Shown in pieces: positions 41,439 through 50,520 of a stretch of DNA of 64,000 bases. The notes under the pieces are model-generated. The model was given only the letters and a program-made list of their open reading frames with translations. It made no database searches and was not told where the DNA came from. The stretch comes from Bradyrhizobium ontarionense (GTDB taxonomy: Bacteria > Pseudomonadota > Alphaproteobacteria > Rhizobiales > Xanthobacteraceae). The translations under genes and the position numbers were made by a program. Positions within the stretch are counted from its first letter, which is position 1. Each line of letters starts with the position of its first letter. The DNA is taken from assembly GCF_021088345.1 (NCBI RefSeq), contig NZ_CP088156.1, positions 744,001-808,000 on the forward strand, given 5' to 3'.

Positions 41439-42824
41439 TCAGGCTGGCGCAGCCTGGTTGACCTTGTCCGGCCCGGGCGCGGTGAGCGTCCGGCGGCGCT
41501 GTGAAAGCCCCATGGCGACGACGCAGCTCGCCATCACCAGGGGCGGCAGCGCGGCCAGAAGAAACAGGTTCGATGCGGGCAGGTGCTGCGCAATCAGCAG
41601 TCCCGCGATCAGGGGACCGCCGATCGATCCGATCTTGGCCACCGAGAGCGCCCAGCCGACGGCGGTCGCCCGGTTGGCACTGGGATAGAATTGTCCGACG
41701 GCGCTGTTCAGCCCCTGGTGGCCGCCGACGACGAAGAACCCGACACACATCATGGCCGCCAGGAAGCCGGTATCGCTGAAGCCGGCAAGGCCGAGCGAGG
41801 CGACCAGCGGACAGGCGATCATCGGGACGGCGGCGATCGCGAGCACGCCGAACCGGTCGAGCACCCAGCCGGCGAGCAGCGCGCCGACGGCGCCGCCGAG
41901 GCTGAACATCGAGAGGCCGAATGCCGCCTGTGCCGGCGTGTAGCCCGATGCCTCCGCGAGAATGGGGGTCCAGCTGTTGAGGAAGAACATCGTCATCGAG
42001 CTCGCGATATAGGCGGCCCACAGCAGCGGCGTGATGATCGCGAGCTTGCCGTCGAACAAGGCGGTCAGCCTTGCGAGCGGGCCGCTGCCAACCGGGTTCG
42101 GCTCCTCCTCCTGAACCACGAAGCGGCTGGTCGGCTGCGCGTCGAGCCCGGGCTCGATGCTGTTGACGATGCGTGCAACCTCGTCGGGCCGCCGGCCCTG
42201 CACCACCAGAAACTTGATCGATTCCGGCAAGGTGAAGAAGCTGACGGTCGCTGCGATCAGCGGCAGCACGCCGCCGATCCAGAACACGATCTGCCAGCCG
42301 AGATGCGGCACCAGCCAGGCCGCGATGAGTCCGCCGGCGCTGCCGCCGGCGACATAGCCGAGCATGATGATCGCGACCACGGTGCCGCGATAGCGGCTCG
42401 GCACATATTCGAGATTGAGCGAGAAGCACAGCGGCGCGAGTCCGCCGATGCCGATACCGGCCAGGAAGCGCAGCGCGATGAGCATGCTCAGGTCGTCGGC
42501 CCAGACCGTCAGCAGGCTGAAGCCGCCGAAAGTGATGGTCGATGCGACGATCGCGAGGCGCCGTCCGATGCGGTCGCCGAGATAGCCGAAGATCAGGCCG
42601 CCGACGAGAATGCCGAACACGCCGGCGCTGAACACGACCCCGAGCGTGGCCTTGTCGATGCCCCAGTTGCGGATGATGGCCGGCGCCGCAAATGCCATGG
42701 CGTGCAGGTCGTAGCCGTCGAGGAACATCATCGTCGTGGAGAGGATCATGACTTTGAGCACCAGGCCATTGCGACGCTGGCGCTCGATGACGTCGCTGAC
42801 GTCAATGACGGCGGTGACACTCAC
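41439..42824 (-). CDS. MFS transporter, aromatic acid:H+ symporter type
   Basis: 461 residues and 12 hydrophobic segments. The first helix carries MMFLDGYDLHAMAFAAP, the DGYD motif of the AAHS (PcaK/BenK) family, followed by the MFS loop GYLGDRIGRRLA and a repeat of the motif in the second half (GWVLDRFGVL). It should import an aromatic or related carboxylic acid with protons for the downstream amidohydrolases. Start is GTG 42824 with AAGGA 6 nt upstream. First gene of the operon; divergent from the LysR gene at 43034. Confidence 0.9.
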   Translation of the reverse strand: MSVTAVIDVSDVIERQRRNGLVLKVMILSTTMMFLDGYDLHAMAFAAPAIIRNWGIDKATLGVVFSAGVFGILVGGLIFGYLGDRIGRRLAIVASTITFGGFSLLTVWADDLSMLIALRFLAGIGIGGLAPLCFSLNLEYVPSRYRGTVVAIIMLGYVAGGSAGGLIAAWLVPHLGWQIVFWIGGVLPLIAATVSFFTLPESIKFLVVQGRRPDEVARIVNSIEPGLDAQPTSRFVVQEEEPNPVGSGPLARLTALFDGKLAIITPLLWAAYIASSMTMFFLNSWTPILAEASGYTPAQAAFGLSMFSLGGAVGALLAGWVLDRFGVLAIAAVPMIACPLVASLGLAGFSDTGFLAAMMCVGFFVVGGHQGLNSAVGQFYPSANRATAVGWALSVAKIGSIGGPLIAGLLIAQHLPASNLFLLAALPPLVMASCVVAMGLSQRRRTLTAPGPDKVNQAAPA

Positions 42825-43033
42825 GGTCGTTCCTTCCCCAGTTGCCGTTCGTTCGCGACGGCTTGTTGCAAACCGCTCTGGCGACAGCCGGCCTCCCTGG
42901 GGGACAGCCAGCGTCGGGGCGCAACGTGGGGGATGCATCCGCGGCCAAAGCAGTTTGCAGCTGCAGGCTATTTGCTTCGGGATCGAGAGAGAATAGGCTA
43001 TTTTGGACAGACATTTTTTCCGGATTGGATGAA

Positions 43034-43951
43034 ATGGGCGATAGCCTTTTGAACATGAAGGCATTTGTGGCGACGGCCCGGGGCGGAAGTTTTTCCGAGG
43101 CGGCGCGCCAGCTTGGCCTCGCACCATCGGCGGTCACCAAGCGGGTCGGCCAGCTGGAATGGTCGCTGAAGTGCAAGCTGCTGCGCCGGAGCACGCGGCG
43201 TCTGCAGCTCACCGAGGTCGGTGAGCGCTATCTCGAGACGATGCAGCACATCGTCCGCGAGTATGACGACATGGCGGCCGGCGTGAAACGATCGCCGGAC
43301 GAGATCGAAGGCCAGATCCGGATCAAGGCGCCGGGATCGCCGATGGCCATCGACCTGGCGAGGCTGCTGTCGGCTTTTCAGCTCAAATATCCGCGCGTGA
43401 CATTGGAGGCGGTGCTGGTCGATCGCACCGTCAATCCGGTCGAAGAAGGCTTCGACATCGTGCTGACGATGATGCCATCATCCTTCCACGGCGTCATCGA
43501 GGAGCCGCTGCTGGCCTTTCCGCGCGTGCTGTGCGCCGCGCCGTCGTATCTCGCGCGGCGCGGCCGGCCGTGTCACGTGCGCGATCTCGCCGACCACGAC
43601 TGCCTCGTCTTCACGCCGATGGGACCGGTCTGGACCTTCGACGGCACCAATGGCCTGACGACGATGGCGGTGCGCCCGCGCCTCGTGACCAACAACAACG
43701 CGCTGCTGGTCGAGGCCCTCGGGGCCGGCGGCGGAGTCGCCGTGGTCTCGCGGATGGCGGTGGCGGAGCGGCTGCGCAGCGGCGCGCTGATCGAGCTCCT
43801 CCCGGAGGTCCTGGTACCGGATCTCTGGGTCAAGGCGCTGGTGCCGACGACCCGGGCCAATCTGGCGCGCGTGCAAACTCTGCTGTCCGCGATCCGCGAC
43901 GCCTTCCGTGCGGTGGCAGAAGGCCAGACGGCTCATGTCGCGGTCGGCTGA
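43034..43951 (+). CDS. LysR-family regulator of the amidohydrolase operon
   Basis: 305 residues. N-terminal HTH (LLNMKAFVATARGGSFSEAARQLGLAPSAVTKRVGQLEWSLKCKLLRRSTRRLQLTEVG) and C-terminal effector domain typical of the CrgA/DmlR branch (IKAPGSPMAIDLARLLSAFQLKYPRVTLEAVLVDR). It is divergent from the MFS gene, the classic arrangement in which a LysR protein controls its neighbour. The shared 209-bp gap contains a TTGCAGCTGCAG palindrome (about 42954-42965), a possible LysR site of the T-N11-A type that I could not define further. Confidence 0.9.
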   Translation: MGDSLLNMKAFVATARGGSFSEAARQLGLAPSAVTKRVGQLEWSLKCKLLRRSTRRLQLTEVGERYLETMQHIVREYDDMAAGVKRSPDEIEGQIRIKAPGSPMAIDLARLLSAFQLKYPRVTLEAVLVDRTVNPVEEGFDIVLTMMPSSFHGVIEEPLLAFPRVLCAAPSYLARRGRPCHVRDLADHDCLVFTPMGPVWTFDGTNGLTTMAVRPRLVTNNNALLVEALGAGGGVAVVSRMAVAERLRSGALIELLPEVLVPDLWVKALVPTTRANLARVQTLLSAIRDAFRAVAEGQTAHVAVG

Positions 43952-44059
43952 GGCCGGACGTCGGCGCCAAGCCTGGGGTCTACCGGGCCGCGCGATAGCC
44001 TGTTAAGCAACACCGGAAAGCGGGGCGTGGTCCCCAAGGACGCGAGAGAGGCATCAGCA

Positions 44060-44911
44060 ATGATTCAGACGGTCGGTATCATCGGAGCGGGCACCATGGG
44101 CAACGGCATCGCGCAAGTGTGCGCGGCTGCCGGCGTACCGATCATCATGGTCGACATCTCGGAGCAGGCGGTGGCGCGCGGGCTCGCGGCCGTGGGCTCG
44201 AGCCTCGATCGCTTGGTCAAGAAGGACAAGATGACCGCCGCCGACAAGGACAAGGCGTTGTCCCTCATCACCGGCACGGCTGACAAGGCAAAGCTGTCGA
44301 GCTGTGATCTGGTCATCGAGGCTGCGACCGAGAATGAGGAGCTGAAGCTCAAGATCCTGAAGGATCTCTGTGCGAGCCTGAAGCCCGAGGCGCTGATCGC
44401 GACCAACACCTCGTCGATTTCGATCACCAAGCTTGCGACCGCGACCGACCGGCCGGATCGCTTCATCGGCATGCACTTCTTCAATCCGGTGCCGATGATG
44501 GCTCTGCTGGAGCTGATCCGGGGCCTGCAGACATCGGACGCGACCCATGCTGCGGCGGTCGACTTCGCCAAGCGGATCGGCAAGGTCGCGATCACCGCCA
44601 AGAACAGCCCCGGTTTTGCGGTGAACCGTATCCTTTGCCCGATGATCAACGAGGCGATCTTCGCGTACTCGGAAGGCATTGCGACGGCCGCTGACATCGA
44701 CGAGGGCATGAAGCTCGGCTGCAATCATCCGATCGGGCCGCTCGCGCTGGCCGATCTGATCGGCCTCGACACGATGCTGTCGGTGATGGAGGTTTTCTAC
44801 AACGGCTTCAACGACCCGAAATATCGTCCTGCGCCGCTGTTGAAGGAAATGGTCGCGGCGGGCCAGCTGGGCCGCAAGACCGGCAAGGGATTTTACGATT
44901 ACAGCAAGTAA
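44060..44911 (+). CDS. hbd: 3-hydroxybutyryl-CoA dehydrogenase
   Basis: 283 residues. NAD-binding Rossmann motif [21 protein letters not shown] at the N-terminus, [23 protein letters not shown] with the CoA-binding Ser/Thr, the catalytic His in [11 protein letters not shown] with its partner Glu, and the C-terminal dimer domain [16 protein letters not shown] and [20 protein letters not shown] segment. It oxidises 3-hydroxybutyryl-CoA to acetoacetyl-CoA, or the reverse, in fatty-acid and PHB metabolism. GAGAGG lies upstream of ATG 44060. It is alone, with a hairpin terminator behind it. Confidence 0.93.
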   Translation: MIQTVGIIGAGTMGNGIAQVCAAAGVPIIMVDISEQAVARGLAAVGSSLDRLVKKDKMTAADKDKALSLITGTADKAKLSSCDLVIEAATENEELKLKILKDLCASLKPEALIATNTSSISITKLATATDRPDRFIGMHFFNPVPMMALLELIRGLQTSDATHAAAVDFAKRIGKVAITAKNSPGFAVNRILCPMINEAIFAYSEGIATAADIDEGMKLGCNHPIGPLALADLIGLDTMLSVMEVFYNGFNDPKYRPAPLLKEMVAAGQLGRKTGKGFYDYSK

Positions 44912-44998
44912 CGGCTGCGCAGTGAATCTATACGCAGTGACTTCGTATACGCTGTAGCTCTTATGCGCTGTGTAGCTCTTCTTATGCGCAGTGATTCA

Positions 44999-45036
44999 TA
45001 AGCGGCGGGTGGCGCGTCGAGCGCGCTCGCCGCTTA
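44999..45036 (+). terminator. Hairpin terminator after the dehydrogenase gene
   Basis: TAAGCGGCG (44999-45007) pairs with CGCCGCTTA (45028-45036); the loop can pair further (GCGC with GCGC). It lies 88 bp after the stop. The intervening 44921-44998 contains imperfect short repeats (TGTAGCTCTT, TATGCGC, GCAGTGA). Confidence 0.55.
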
Positions 45037-45692
45037 CGCTACGCCGACAACAATCAGTTGACGGCACAGCGCCGGGCGGCAAGGGGCAATGCCTTGCTGA
45101 TGCAGCCCACTAAGCCACGACCCGGCGTGCCGTTCGCGATTGACCGCTCTGCGATGGTCCGAAGCGATACCGCCGCATTCAGCGGATCTGGTGCTGAGGT
45201 GGAGTCATTGAACCTCCCGCTCATCCTGATTGTTGACTGCCGTCCGATCATCGCCGCGGCTTCATCAACCGGCACGTCGAACGAAACGGCACCTCGAATG
45301 CTCCTCCCGCGAACCTTCGCTGTCAAGGCGCATCATGACGCAATGATGAATTCGGCGTTACGGTAGGGATCGCTGCGGCAAGGCCTTGCGGACGCGGACT
45401 CTCGTCGTTCGGCGGAGTCTTCGCGTTCGTCCGATGACAAATCGTCGAAGATCACTATTTGAGGAGAGCACGGGTCTTACTATCGAGGCTGTGCAATCGG
45501 ACAGTGGCGGCTATGTCGTCCAGCAGAATTTCCGGGGTGGGATGAGCCGAAGGGCACGGGCAGTTCGATGATCTTGGCGTGAGCTGCGGCGCGTCACGCG
45601 GCTGCATCAAAGTCGTGAATAGGACCATTGTTCCGGGAACCAAAGAATTCGTGGTAGCTTGTCTGCCGCAGATCGGAAGCAGGAGAACAGCG
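45037..45692. other. Intergenic, no firmly supported gene
   Basis: A 650-bp stretch. A minus-strand frame at 45054-45326 encodes about 90 residues with fairly natural composition (VDEAAAMIGRQSTIRMSGRF) but begins only at TTG, has no ribosome site and is less codon-biased than real neighbours. It may be a decayed gene. The A/T-richer part near 45440-45660 probably holds the promoter of the next gene. Confidence 0.4.
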
Positions 45693-45989
45693 ATGAAAGC
45701 AGCAAGGATCACTCTGGTCACGGTTGCGGCTCTCGTGTGGAGCCTGCCCTTGCTTGCTGCCGAGCAGGGGGCCACCGGCGTCGTGACCGGTATCAACCGG
45801 CTGAATGGAACCATCGCCATCAAGCGAGTGCAGAATGGAACCGTCGGCGCAGGAGCGTCCGCCGCGGCTGAGGAGTTCAAGGTCAAGGACAATGCGATGA
45901 TCGAGGAGGTTCACGCCGGCGATCGCGTCACGTTCTCGACCGCCGACGGCAGCGGCGCGAAGACGATCATCAAGCTCGATCGGCAGTAA
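45693..45989 (+). CDS. Small exported CusF-like protein
   Basis: 98 residues: signal peptide (MKAARITLVTVAALVWSLPLLAA), then a small beta-barrel-like sequence GVVTGINRLNGTIAIKRV...EFKVKDNAMIEEVHAGDRVTFSTADG...IIKLDRQ that follows the CusF / copper-binding-domain pattern. The Cu(I) ligands of CusF (Met/His/Trp) are not apparent, so metal binding is doubtful. AGGAGA lies 7 nt before ATG 45693. The next gene begins 28 nt downstream and may be co-transcribed. Confidence 0.75.
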   Translation: MKAARITLVTVAALVWSLPLLAAEQGATGVVTGINRLNGTIAIKRVQNGTVGAGASAAAEEFKVKDNAMIEEVHAGDRVTFSTADGSGAKTIIKLDRQ

Positions 45990-46017
45990 TAGTTTCACCT
46001 TTCGCGTCGAGGGCGGG

Positions 46018-46836
46018 ATGGGACCGGGCGCTGTTTCCTTGCGGTCTGGCACATGGTGTCTTGGGCTGTGGCTGATCGTCGGTCTCGGCACGGTCGTGAA
46101 GGCAGCCACCGGCGGCCTCTATCAGGCTCAGACCGTCGTGACCGGGCAGGGCGAGGACAATCGCCAGGCAGGCTTTGCGATCTGTCTGGAGGATGTGCTG
46201 ATCAAGGCATCCGGCGCGTTTCAGCTCAGCGGAGACGCGCGGCTGATGCCACTGAAGGCGCGGGCCGGCGCATTCGTGACGGGTTTCGACTACCACGACC
46301 AGATGTCGGGCAAGCCGAAGCACGACGAGCAGGGCACGCGCGACCGGCCCTACGACCTGACCGTCTCGTTCGATCATGCGAAGATCGACGATCTGCTCGC
46401 GACATTGAACGTCAAGCCATGGTCGGCGCGGCGGCCGTCCATCGCTGCGATCGTCGCAATCACGTCCGGGAGCCGGAGCTTTCTCGTCGTGTCGGACGAC
46501 CGCCAGTCTGATCTGCAGCGCGATGCGTTGCGTGCCGCCGCTGTCAAGCGTGGCCTGGACGTATTGCTCCCGAGCGCGTCGCAGATCGCCAACGTCGATC
46601 TCGGCAGCGCCGAGCTTCCCCCTGCGACCGTCGCTGTGTCGCTGCCGGGAGCAGAGGCGACATTGTTCGGTCGCCTCACCTGGGATGATTCCGAGCTCGG
46701 TTGGGTCGCGCAATGGCGGCTCGATGCCGCGGGCGCGCAGCATCGGTGGCGATTTCGTGGCGTGACGTTCGACGAAGCGTTTCGCCGCGGCCTGGGCGGT
46801 GTAGCGCAGATTCTTTCCGGCAACGGAGCGCCGTGA
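46018..46836 (+). CDS. DUF2066 family exported protein
   Basis: 272 residues with an N-terminal hydrophobic export signal (CLGLWLIVGLGTVVKA), then the DUF2066 opening (LYQAQTVVTGQGEDNRQAGFAICLEDVLIKASGAFQLSGDARLMPL) and a beta-rich second half. The family is periplasmic and of unknown function. It lies 28 nt behind the CusF-like gene on the same strand. No strong ribosome site is seen before ATG 46018, which fits translational coupling. Confidence 0.75.
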   Translation: MGPGAVSLRSGTWCLGLWLIVGLGTVVKAATGGLYQAQTVVTGQGEDNRQAGFAICLEDVLIKASGAFQLSGDARLMPLKARAGAFVTGFDYHDQMSGKPKHDEQGTRDRPYDLTVSFDHAKIDDLLATLNVKPWSARRPSIAAIVAITSGSRSFLVVSDDRQSDLQRDALRAAAVKRGLDVLLPSASQIANVDLGSAELPPATVAVSLPGAEATLFGRLTWDDSELGWVAQWRLDAAGAQHRWRFRGVTFDEAFRRGLGGVAQILSGNGAP

Positions 46837-46955
46837 GGTTGCCGCGATAGCCTGCAACAATCCCTGTCGAGTTCATGCCGGAGCGGGCAATGCCGCGCTT
46901 GCGGGAATGAGCGTTCTGCTCCCGGGTCTGCCCGGAAGCCAGACAGGAGGTGTGC

Positions 46956-47792
46956 GTGGTGAAATTCAAGACGTGTCTGTTCGCCGCATTGTTGATGGCA
47001 ATGCCTGTCTCGCTGGCGGCCGCCGCGCCCGGCCTGGTGCGAACGGCGGCTACGATGCGCGCCGGACCCGGCTCCGGTTTTCCTGTCGTGGAGCGCATTC
47101 CGGCGGGCGCACGCGTCACCATCCATGGCTGCATTGAGGGCGGCGCGTGGTGCGACGTCAGCTTCGATCGCGAACGCGGCTGGGTGGCCGCGAGAGCGCT
47201 CGCCTATCTCGACGGTCAGCGCTACGTCTACCTGCCCGAATACGTCGAATACGTGCCGGTGGCGCCGTTCGTGCTCACGACCTACTGGAGCAGCTTCTAC
47301 ATCGGACGGCCCTGGTATTATCGGCACGCGTTCTGGAACCACTACTGGCGTCGCCATCCGCCCGCGATGGCTCAAAATCCACCGCAGCCCGGCATGACTC
47401 CGCGTGGTCCGGGCCCGGGCGGGGTGGCCCAGCCCGCAGGCGCATCGGGCGCGGTGGCCGGAGCTGGCAGTCAGCCTCCGCCGCCACGCATGGCGACGGG
47501 GTCACCAGCCCCTGTCACGGGGGCTGCAGGACCTCGGGTCTCAGCGGGCGCCGCATCTCAGACTACAACACCGGTCCATGTCATGCAGCCGCCGATCGGA
47601 CGCAGCAGTGGCCCGCCGCAGAGCGCCCGCGCGCAGATGGGCGGCATGCGGACGATGATCGGCAATGCACCGCAGGTCGGCGCAGCTCCCCGCGTCGTCG
47701 GCAGCCCTGCCATGGGGCCTTCGCACATCAGCGCAGGCGGCCCCCGCGGCGGCGGGCGCTCCGGCTCCGCTGGAGGCTTCCGTCGGCACTGA
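46956..47792 (+). CDS. Exported SH3-domain protein with Pro/Gly-rich tail
   Basis: About 278 residues: signal peptide (FKTCLFAALLMAMPVSLAAAAPG), a bacterial SH3 type 3 domain (LVRTAATMRAGPGSGFPVVERIPAGARVTIHGCIEGGAWCDVSFDRERGWVAARAL, residues about 27-85), a Tyr/Trp-rich stretch (YLPEYVEYVPVAPFVLTTYWSSFYIGRPWYYRHAFWNHYW) and a Gly/Pro/Ala-rich tail. SH3b domains bind peptidoglycan or peptides. AGGAGG precedes GTG 46956 (5 nt) and GTG 46959 (8 nt); either may be the start. Confidence 0.8.
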   Translation: MVKFKTCLFAALLMAMPVSLAAAAPGLVRTAATMRAGPGSGFPVVERIPAGARVTIHGCIEGGAWCDVSFDRERGWVAARALAYLDGQRYVYLPEYVEYVPVAPFVLTTYWSSFYIGRPWYYRHAFWNHYWRRHPPAMAQNPPQPGMTPRGPGPGGVAQPAGASGAVAGAGSQPPPPRMATGSPAPVTGAAGPRVSAGAASQTTTPVHVMQPPIGRSSGPPQSARAQMGGMRTMIGNAPQVGAAPRVVGSPAMGPSHISAGGPRGGGRSGSAGGFRRH

Positions 47793-47938
47793 CGATCGTG
47801 CGTGGCGGAGAGAATGCAGACCGCGCATCCGCTGCAAGGCGGGGCGCGGGGCCGGCGCGCAGATCGGCTGGTGGCAATAGCGGGGACGATGACTACATGG
47901 CTGTCGTCCTCCCGTTTTTCCCTTGATCTTCGCCCGCC

Positions 47939-48673
47939 GTGAAAAAGTCCGTGCTCGTCTTCCTGCTGCTCATCATCACCCCCATCTTGCTCTCGGCCGC
48001 GAACTATCTGCGCGGCGATCGCCGCGGCCATTGGCAGACCGCGGACCGTTCGAGCGCCGGCCTGCTGCCATCTCCGGCAGAGCATGCCGACGCAATCCTG
48101 CGCGTGTTCGCTGCGCGCACGGTGCGCTGGCGCGGCATCTTCGCGGTCCACACCTGGATCGTCGTCAAGGAGAGCGGCGCGCTGCGCTACACGCGCTATG
48201 ACTACACGGCCTGGGGTGAGCCGATCCGAATCGATGGTTTCGCGCCCGACGGCCGCTGGTTCGGGGCTCTGCCCGAGACGGTGCTGGCCGTCGATGGCGA
48301 CGAAGCCGAGCGTGTGATTCCAAAGATCCGCGGCGTGATCGAAACCTATCGCCTGCGCGCCTATGGCGACTACAACGCCTGGCCCGGACCGAATTCGAAC
48401 ACGTTCGTGCAGGCGGCGCTGAATGCGGTGCCGGAGCTGAACGCCGTGCTGCCGCCGACCGCGATCGGCAAGGACTACCCCTATGACGGCTGGTGCGGAC
48501 GCACGGCGTCCGGCACCGGCCTGTTCGTATCGCTCGGCGGCTATCTCGGCCTCACGGTGGGATGGATCGAAGGCGTTGAGCTGAACTTCTTCGGCGGGGT
48601 CCTCGGGCTCGATCTGCGGCGTCCTGCCTTGAAATTCCCCGGGATCGGCCGTCTCGGCATGACCCCCACCTGA
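47939..48673 (+). CDS. DUF3750 family protein
   Basis: 244 residues: one N-terminal membrane segment or signal (SVLVFLLLIITPILLSAA), then the DUF3750 core: FAVHTWIVVKESGALRYTRYDYTAWGEPIR, GDEAERVIPKIRGVIETYRLRAYGDYNAWPGPNSNTFVQAAL and AIGKDYPYDGWCGRTASGTGLFVSLGGYLG. The His/Asn/Cys-containing blocks recall NlpC-like transacylases, but function is unknown. Start is GTG 47939 without a strong ribosome site. Confidence 0.8.
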   Translation: MKKSVLVFLLLIITPILLSAANYLRGDRRGHWQTADRSSAGLLPSPAEHADAILRVFAARTVRWRGIFAVHTWIVVKESGALRYTRYDYTAWGEPIRIDGFAPDGRWFGALPETVLAVDGDEAERVIPKIRGVIETYRLRAYGDYNAWPGPNSNTFVQAALNAVPELNAVLPPTAIGKDYPYDGWCGRTASGTGLFVSLGGYLGLTVGWIEGVELNFFGGVLGLDLRRPALKFPGIGRLGMTPT

Positions 48674-48845
48674 GGGCGGCGGGCGCCGATCTCCTGGCAT
48701 GCTGCTTGCTGCAACCCCTTCCGGGCAACCCGCAATGTCGCGGTTGCGCCAGAACGCCGGCGTCCCGGCCCTGCCATTCGCGTCAGCATGCCCGCGCGCG
48801 CTTGCGAATGTCGGATCCGCCACACGAGGCGAGGGGAGACAGTTG

Positions 48846-49277
48846 ATGGACACGCTGTTTGCGATCTGCGCGACCTATGAGGTGGACGACGGCACGGCGC
48901 AGGGCTTCGTGCTGCAGCGGCGCGATGCAGATGGCAGCGCCAAGCCTTGGCCGATCCTGGTCACGCGCAAGGGCAACAATTTCTACGGCTTCGAGAATGC
49001 CTGTCCGCATCAGGGCGCGCGCCTCGACAAGCGTCCAGGCGAGTTCATGGACGAGGAGGGCAATTTCCTCGTCTGCGGCCAGCACGGTGCGCAGTTCGAT
49101 CTCGACACCGGGCAGTGCTTCATCGGCCCCTGTCAGGGCCGGGCGCTGCCCCCGATCAAGCTCGTGATCGACGACGGCGATGTCTGCCTGTCCGGCATCG
49201 ATCTGGACGAGGAGGACGGGCTCGACATCGACGACCCCGAGGACGACGTGCCGGAGGTGCAGATCACCTCGGACTGA
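48846..49277 (+). CDS. Rieske 2Fe-2S protein
   Basis: 143 residues. Rieske ligands in ENACPHQGARLDKRPG and VCGQHGAQFDLDTGQC, then IGPCQGRALPPIKLVI and a very acidic C-terminal tail (DLDEEDGLDIDDPEDDVPEV). It is a small soluble ferredoxin-like protein; partner unknown. GGGGAGA precedes ATG 48846. It is convergent with the zinc-ribbon gene (19 bp). Confidence 0.88.
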   Translation: MDTLFAICATYEVDDGTAQGFVLQRRDADGSAKPWPILVTRKGNNFYGFENACPHQGARLDKRPGEFMDEEGNFLVCGQHGAQFDLDTGQCFIGPCQGRALPPIKLVIDDGDVCLSGIDLDEEDGLDIDDPEDDVPEVQITSD

Positions 49278-49296
49278 CGAGCAGACCGCGCCGCCG

Positions 49297-49527
49297 TCAG
49301 CGCTTCTTCCGTTCGGCGCGGCTGAAATTGCTGAGATGCCCCTCGCGGGCGGCCTGGGCTCGCGCTGCCCTGATCAGGCCGGGGCTGCGTGCCGGTGCTG
49401 CCGGCAGCGAGGGCAGGCGGGTGAGCCTGCGGCCGCCGCAGTTCGGGCACACCGGCTTTTCCGAAATTCCGATCAGCAACTCGACATCTTCGGTGCATTT
49501 GGCGCAATGGAAGCTGTAGAACGGCAT
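49297..49527 (-). CDS. FmdB-type zinc-ribbon protein
   Basis: 76 residues. N-terminal FmdB/CxxC_CxxC regulatory motif: MPFYSFHCAKCTEDVELLIGISEKPVCPNCGGRRLTRLPS with two Cys-x2-Cys pairs binding zinc. The C-terminal half is basic and helical (RAARAQAAREGHLSNFSRAERKKR). GAGGGGA lies upstream of ATG 49527. Members are thought to be regulatory; target unknown. Confidence 0.85.
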   Translation of the reverse strand: MPFYSFHCAKCTEDVELLIGISEKPVCPNCGGRRLTRLPSLPAAPARSPGLIRAARAQAAREGHLSNFSRAERKKR

Positions 49528-49710
49528 GACACGTCCCCTCCTCGACGGGAGAGGACAGTGCATGAAGCGGGCCAGCCGCAAGCCCGCCGAAAGCGTTGAT
49601 TCGGGGCTCGATTGGGGCTCATTTGCACGCAAACGGCCCCCTCTGGGCCTGAGCGTGTTCCGAACGCGACGCGGCTGGCGTCGAACTCTTGACAGCCCGC
49701 CGCGGGCGTC

Positions 49711-49779
49711 CGCCCGCCGGCCGGTGCCGGAAATCACGGCGCCCGCCGGCCGGTGCCGGAAATCACGGCGCCAGCCGGC
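49711..49779. repeat. 29-bp tandem repeat, 2.4 copies
   Basis: A G/C-rich 29-bp unit (starting CGCCCGCCGGCCGGTGCCGG) is present at 49711-49739 and again, identical, at 49740-49768, with a partial third copy to 49779. It lies in the non-coding stretch 49528-49790 just behind the small gene ending at 49791. Confidence 0.85.
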
Positions 49780-49790
49780 TGGGAAGGGGA

Positions 49791-50006
49791 TCAGGCGTTG
49801 GTCTTCGGCACGTACTTGCCGGCGACGCACTTGTAACTCTGCAGACGCCACTCGTGATATGGACCCTTGGACATCCAGTCCGCGATTCCGATCTGCGCAC
49901 TGACCGCGCATGATGTCATCGTGATGCCGGACATCTCGCTGTTGGTGACGACCTTCTCCATGCAGAGCGGGCCGTTGCATAGCATTGCGACGAGAGTGAC
50001 GAGCAC
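49791..50006 (-). CDS. Small Cys-containing hypothetical protein
   Basis: 71 residues from GTG 50006: a short hydrophobic N-terminus (VTLVAMLCNGPLC), then MEKVVTNSEMSGITMTSCAVSAQIGIADWMSKGPYHEWRLQSYKCVAGKYVPKTNA with four Cys in all. It could be a short exported protein. GGAGG lies 10 nt before the GTG. No family recognised, though such proteins recur in Bradyrhizobium. Confidence 0.6.
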   Translation of the reverse strand: MLVTLVAMLCNGPLCMEKVVTNSEMSGITMTSCAVSAQIGIADWMSKGPYHEWRLQSYKCVAGKYVPKTNA

Positions 50007-50520
50007 GTTGATTCTGCCTCCAAAGAGTGGGACCCGGTAGGGATCTGGAAAGCAGAGTTCATGCCAAGTGATGAATCCAGGCCGTGTTGCTACGGAAAGG
50101 ATTGGTACGGGTGTCACTTCATGGCTACAGAAGCGTGACGGATTCACTGCTTACATCACGCTTCTTTCACCACATCGTTCGCGTTCGCTGCTGATGAGTT
50201 GGTCGCCTCGTCGCTGTGGCGGCCGGCGCCGCTGGGGACGTGCCGACGTGTAGTTCGGCGGATGTCAAAGAACGGGCAGCGCCTGCGCAGTCCTGCGGCG
50301 GTTGCAGACGACGGGCCTGCAGGCTCCAATGCCGCGCGGGGCGAGCCCAGCCTTTCGCCAAGTCGAACTGGCCCGTCCAGTGTTGAATTCCGAATGCGGT
50401 GCGGTGCTGGGAGGCGGCCGCCGCACGGCTCACACCCACGTGACGGCCTGCGCCGAGCGCCGGGCTTGCGCAAACAGCCCTTCGCTCCGTAGGACAACGG
50501 AAGAGATCCCGGGGGACTTC
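50007..50520. other. Intergenic, no supported gene
   Basis: 514 bp between the small minus-strand gene and the VOC gene. Composition shifts at about 50180 from A/T-richer to G/C-rich DNA. Frames here lack ribosome sites; the plus frame is an upstream extension of the VOC gene. Confidence 0.45.

Noticed and set aside
40300..42429. A single 709-codon minus-strand reading over both the MFS gene and the second amidohydrolase
   Set aside because: Its N-terminal part is out of frame with the MFS protein; only the part from 41391 is a real amidohydrolase, which has its own ribosome site.
41583..43052. Plus-strand open frame (489 codons) antisense to the MFS gene
   Set aside because: Glu/Asp/Arg-rich mirror sequence; the minus strand shows 12 membrane helices and MFS motifs.
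45054..45326. Minus-strand frame of about 90 codons with protein-like composition
   Set aside because: Starts only at TTG, lacks a ribosome site and a recognisable family; kept as a note in the intergenic entry.
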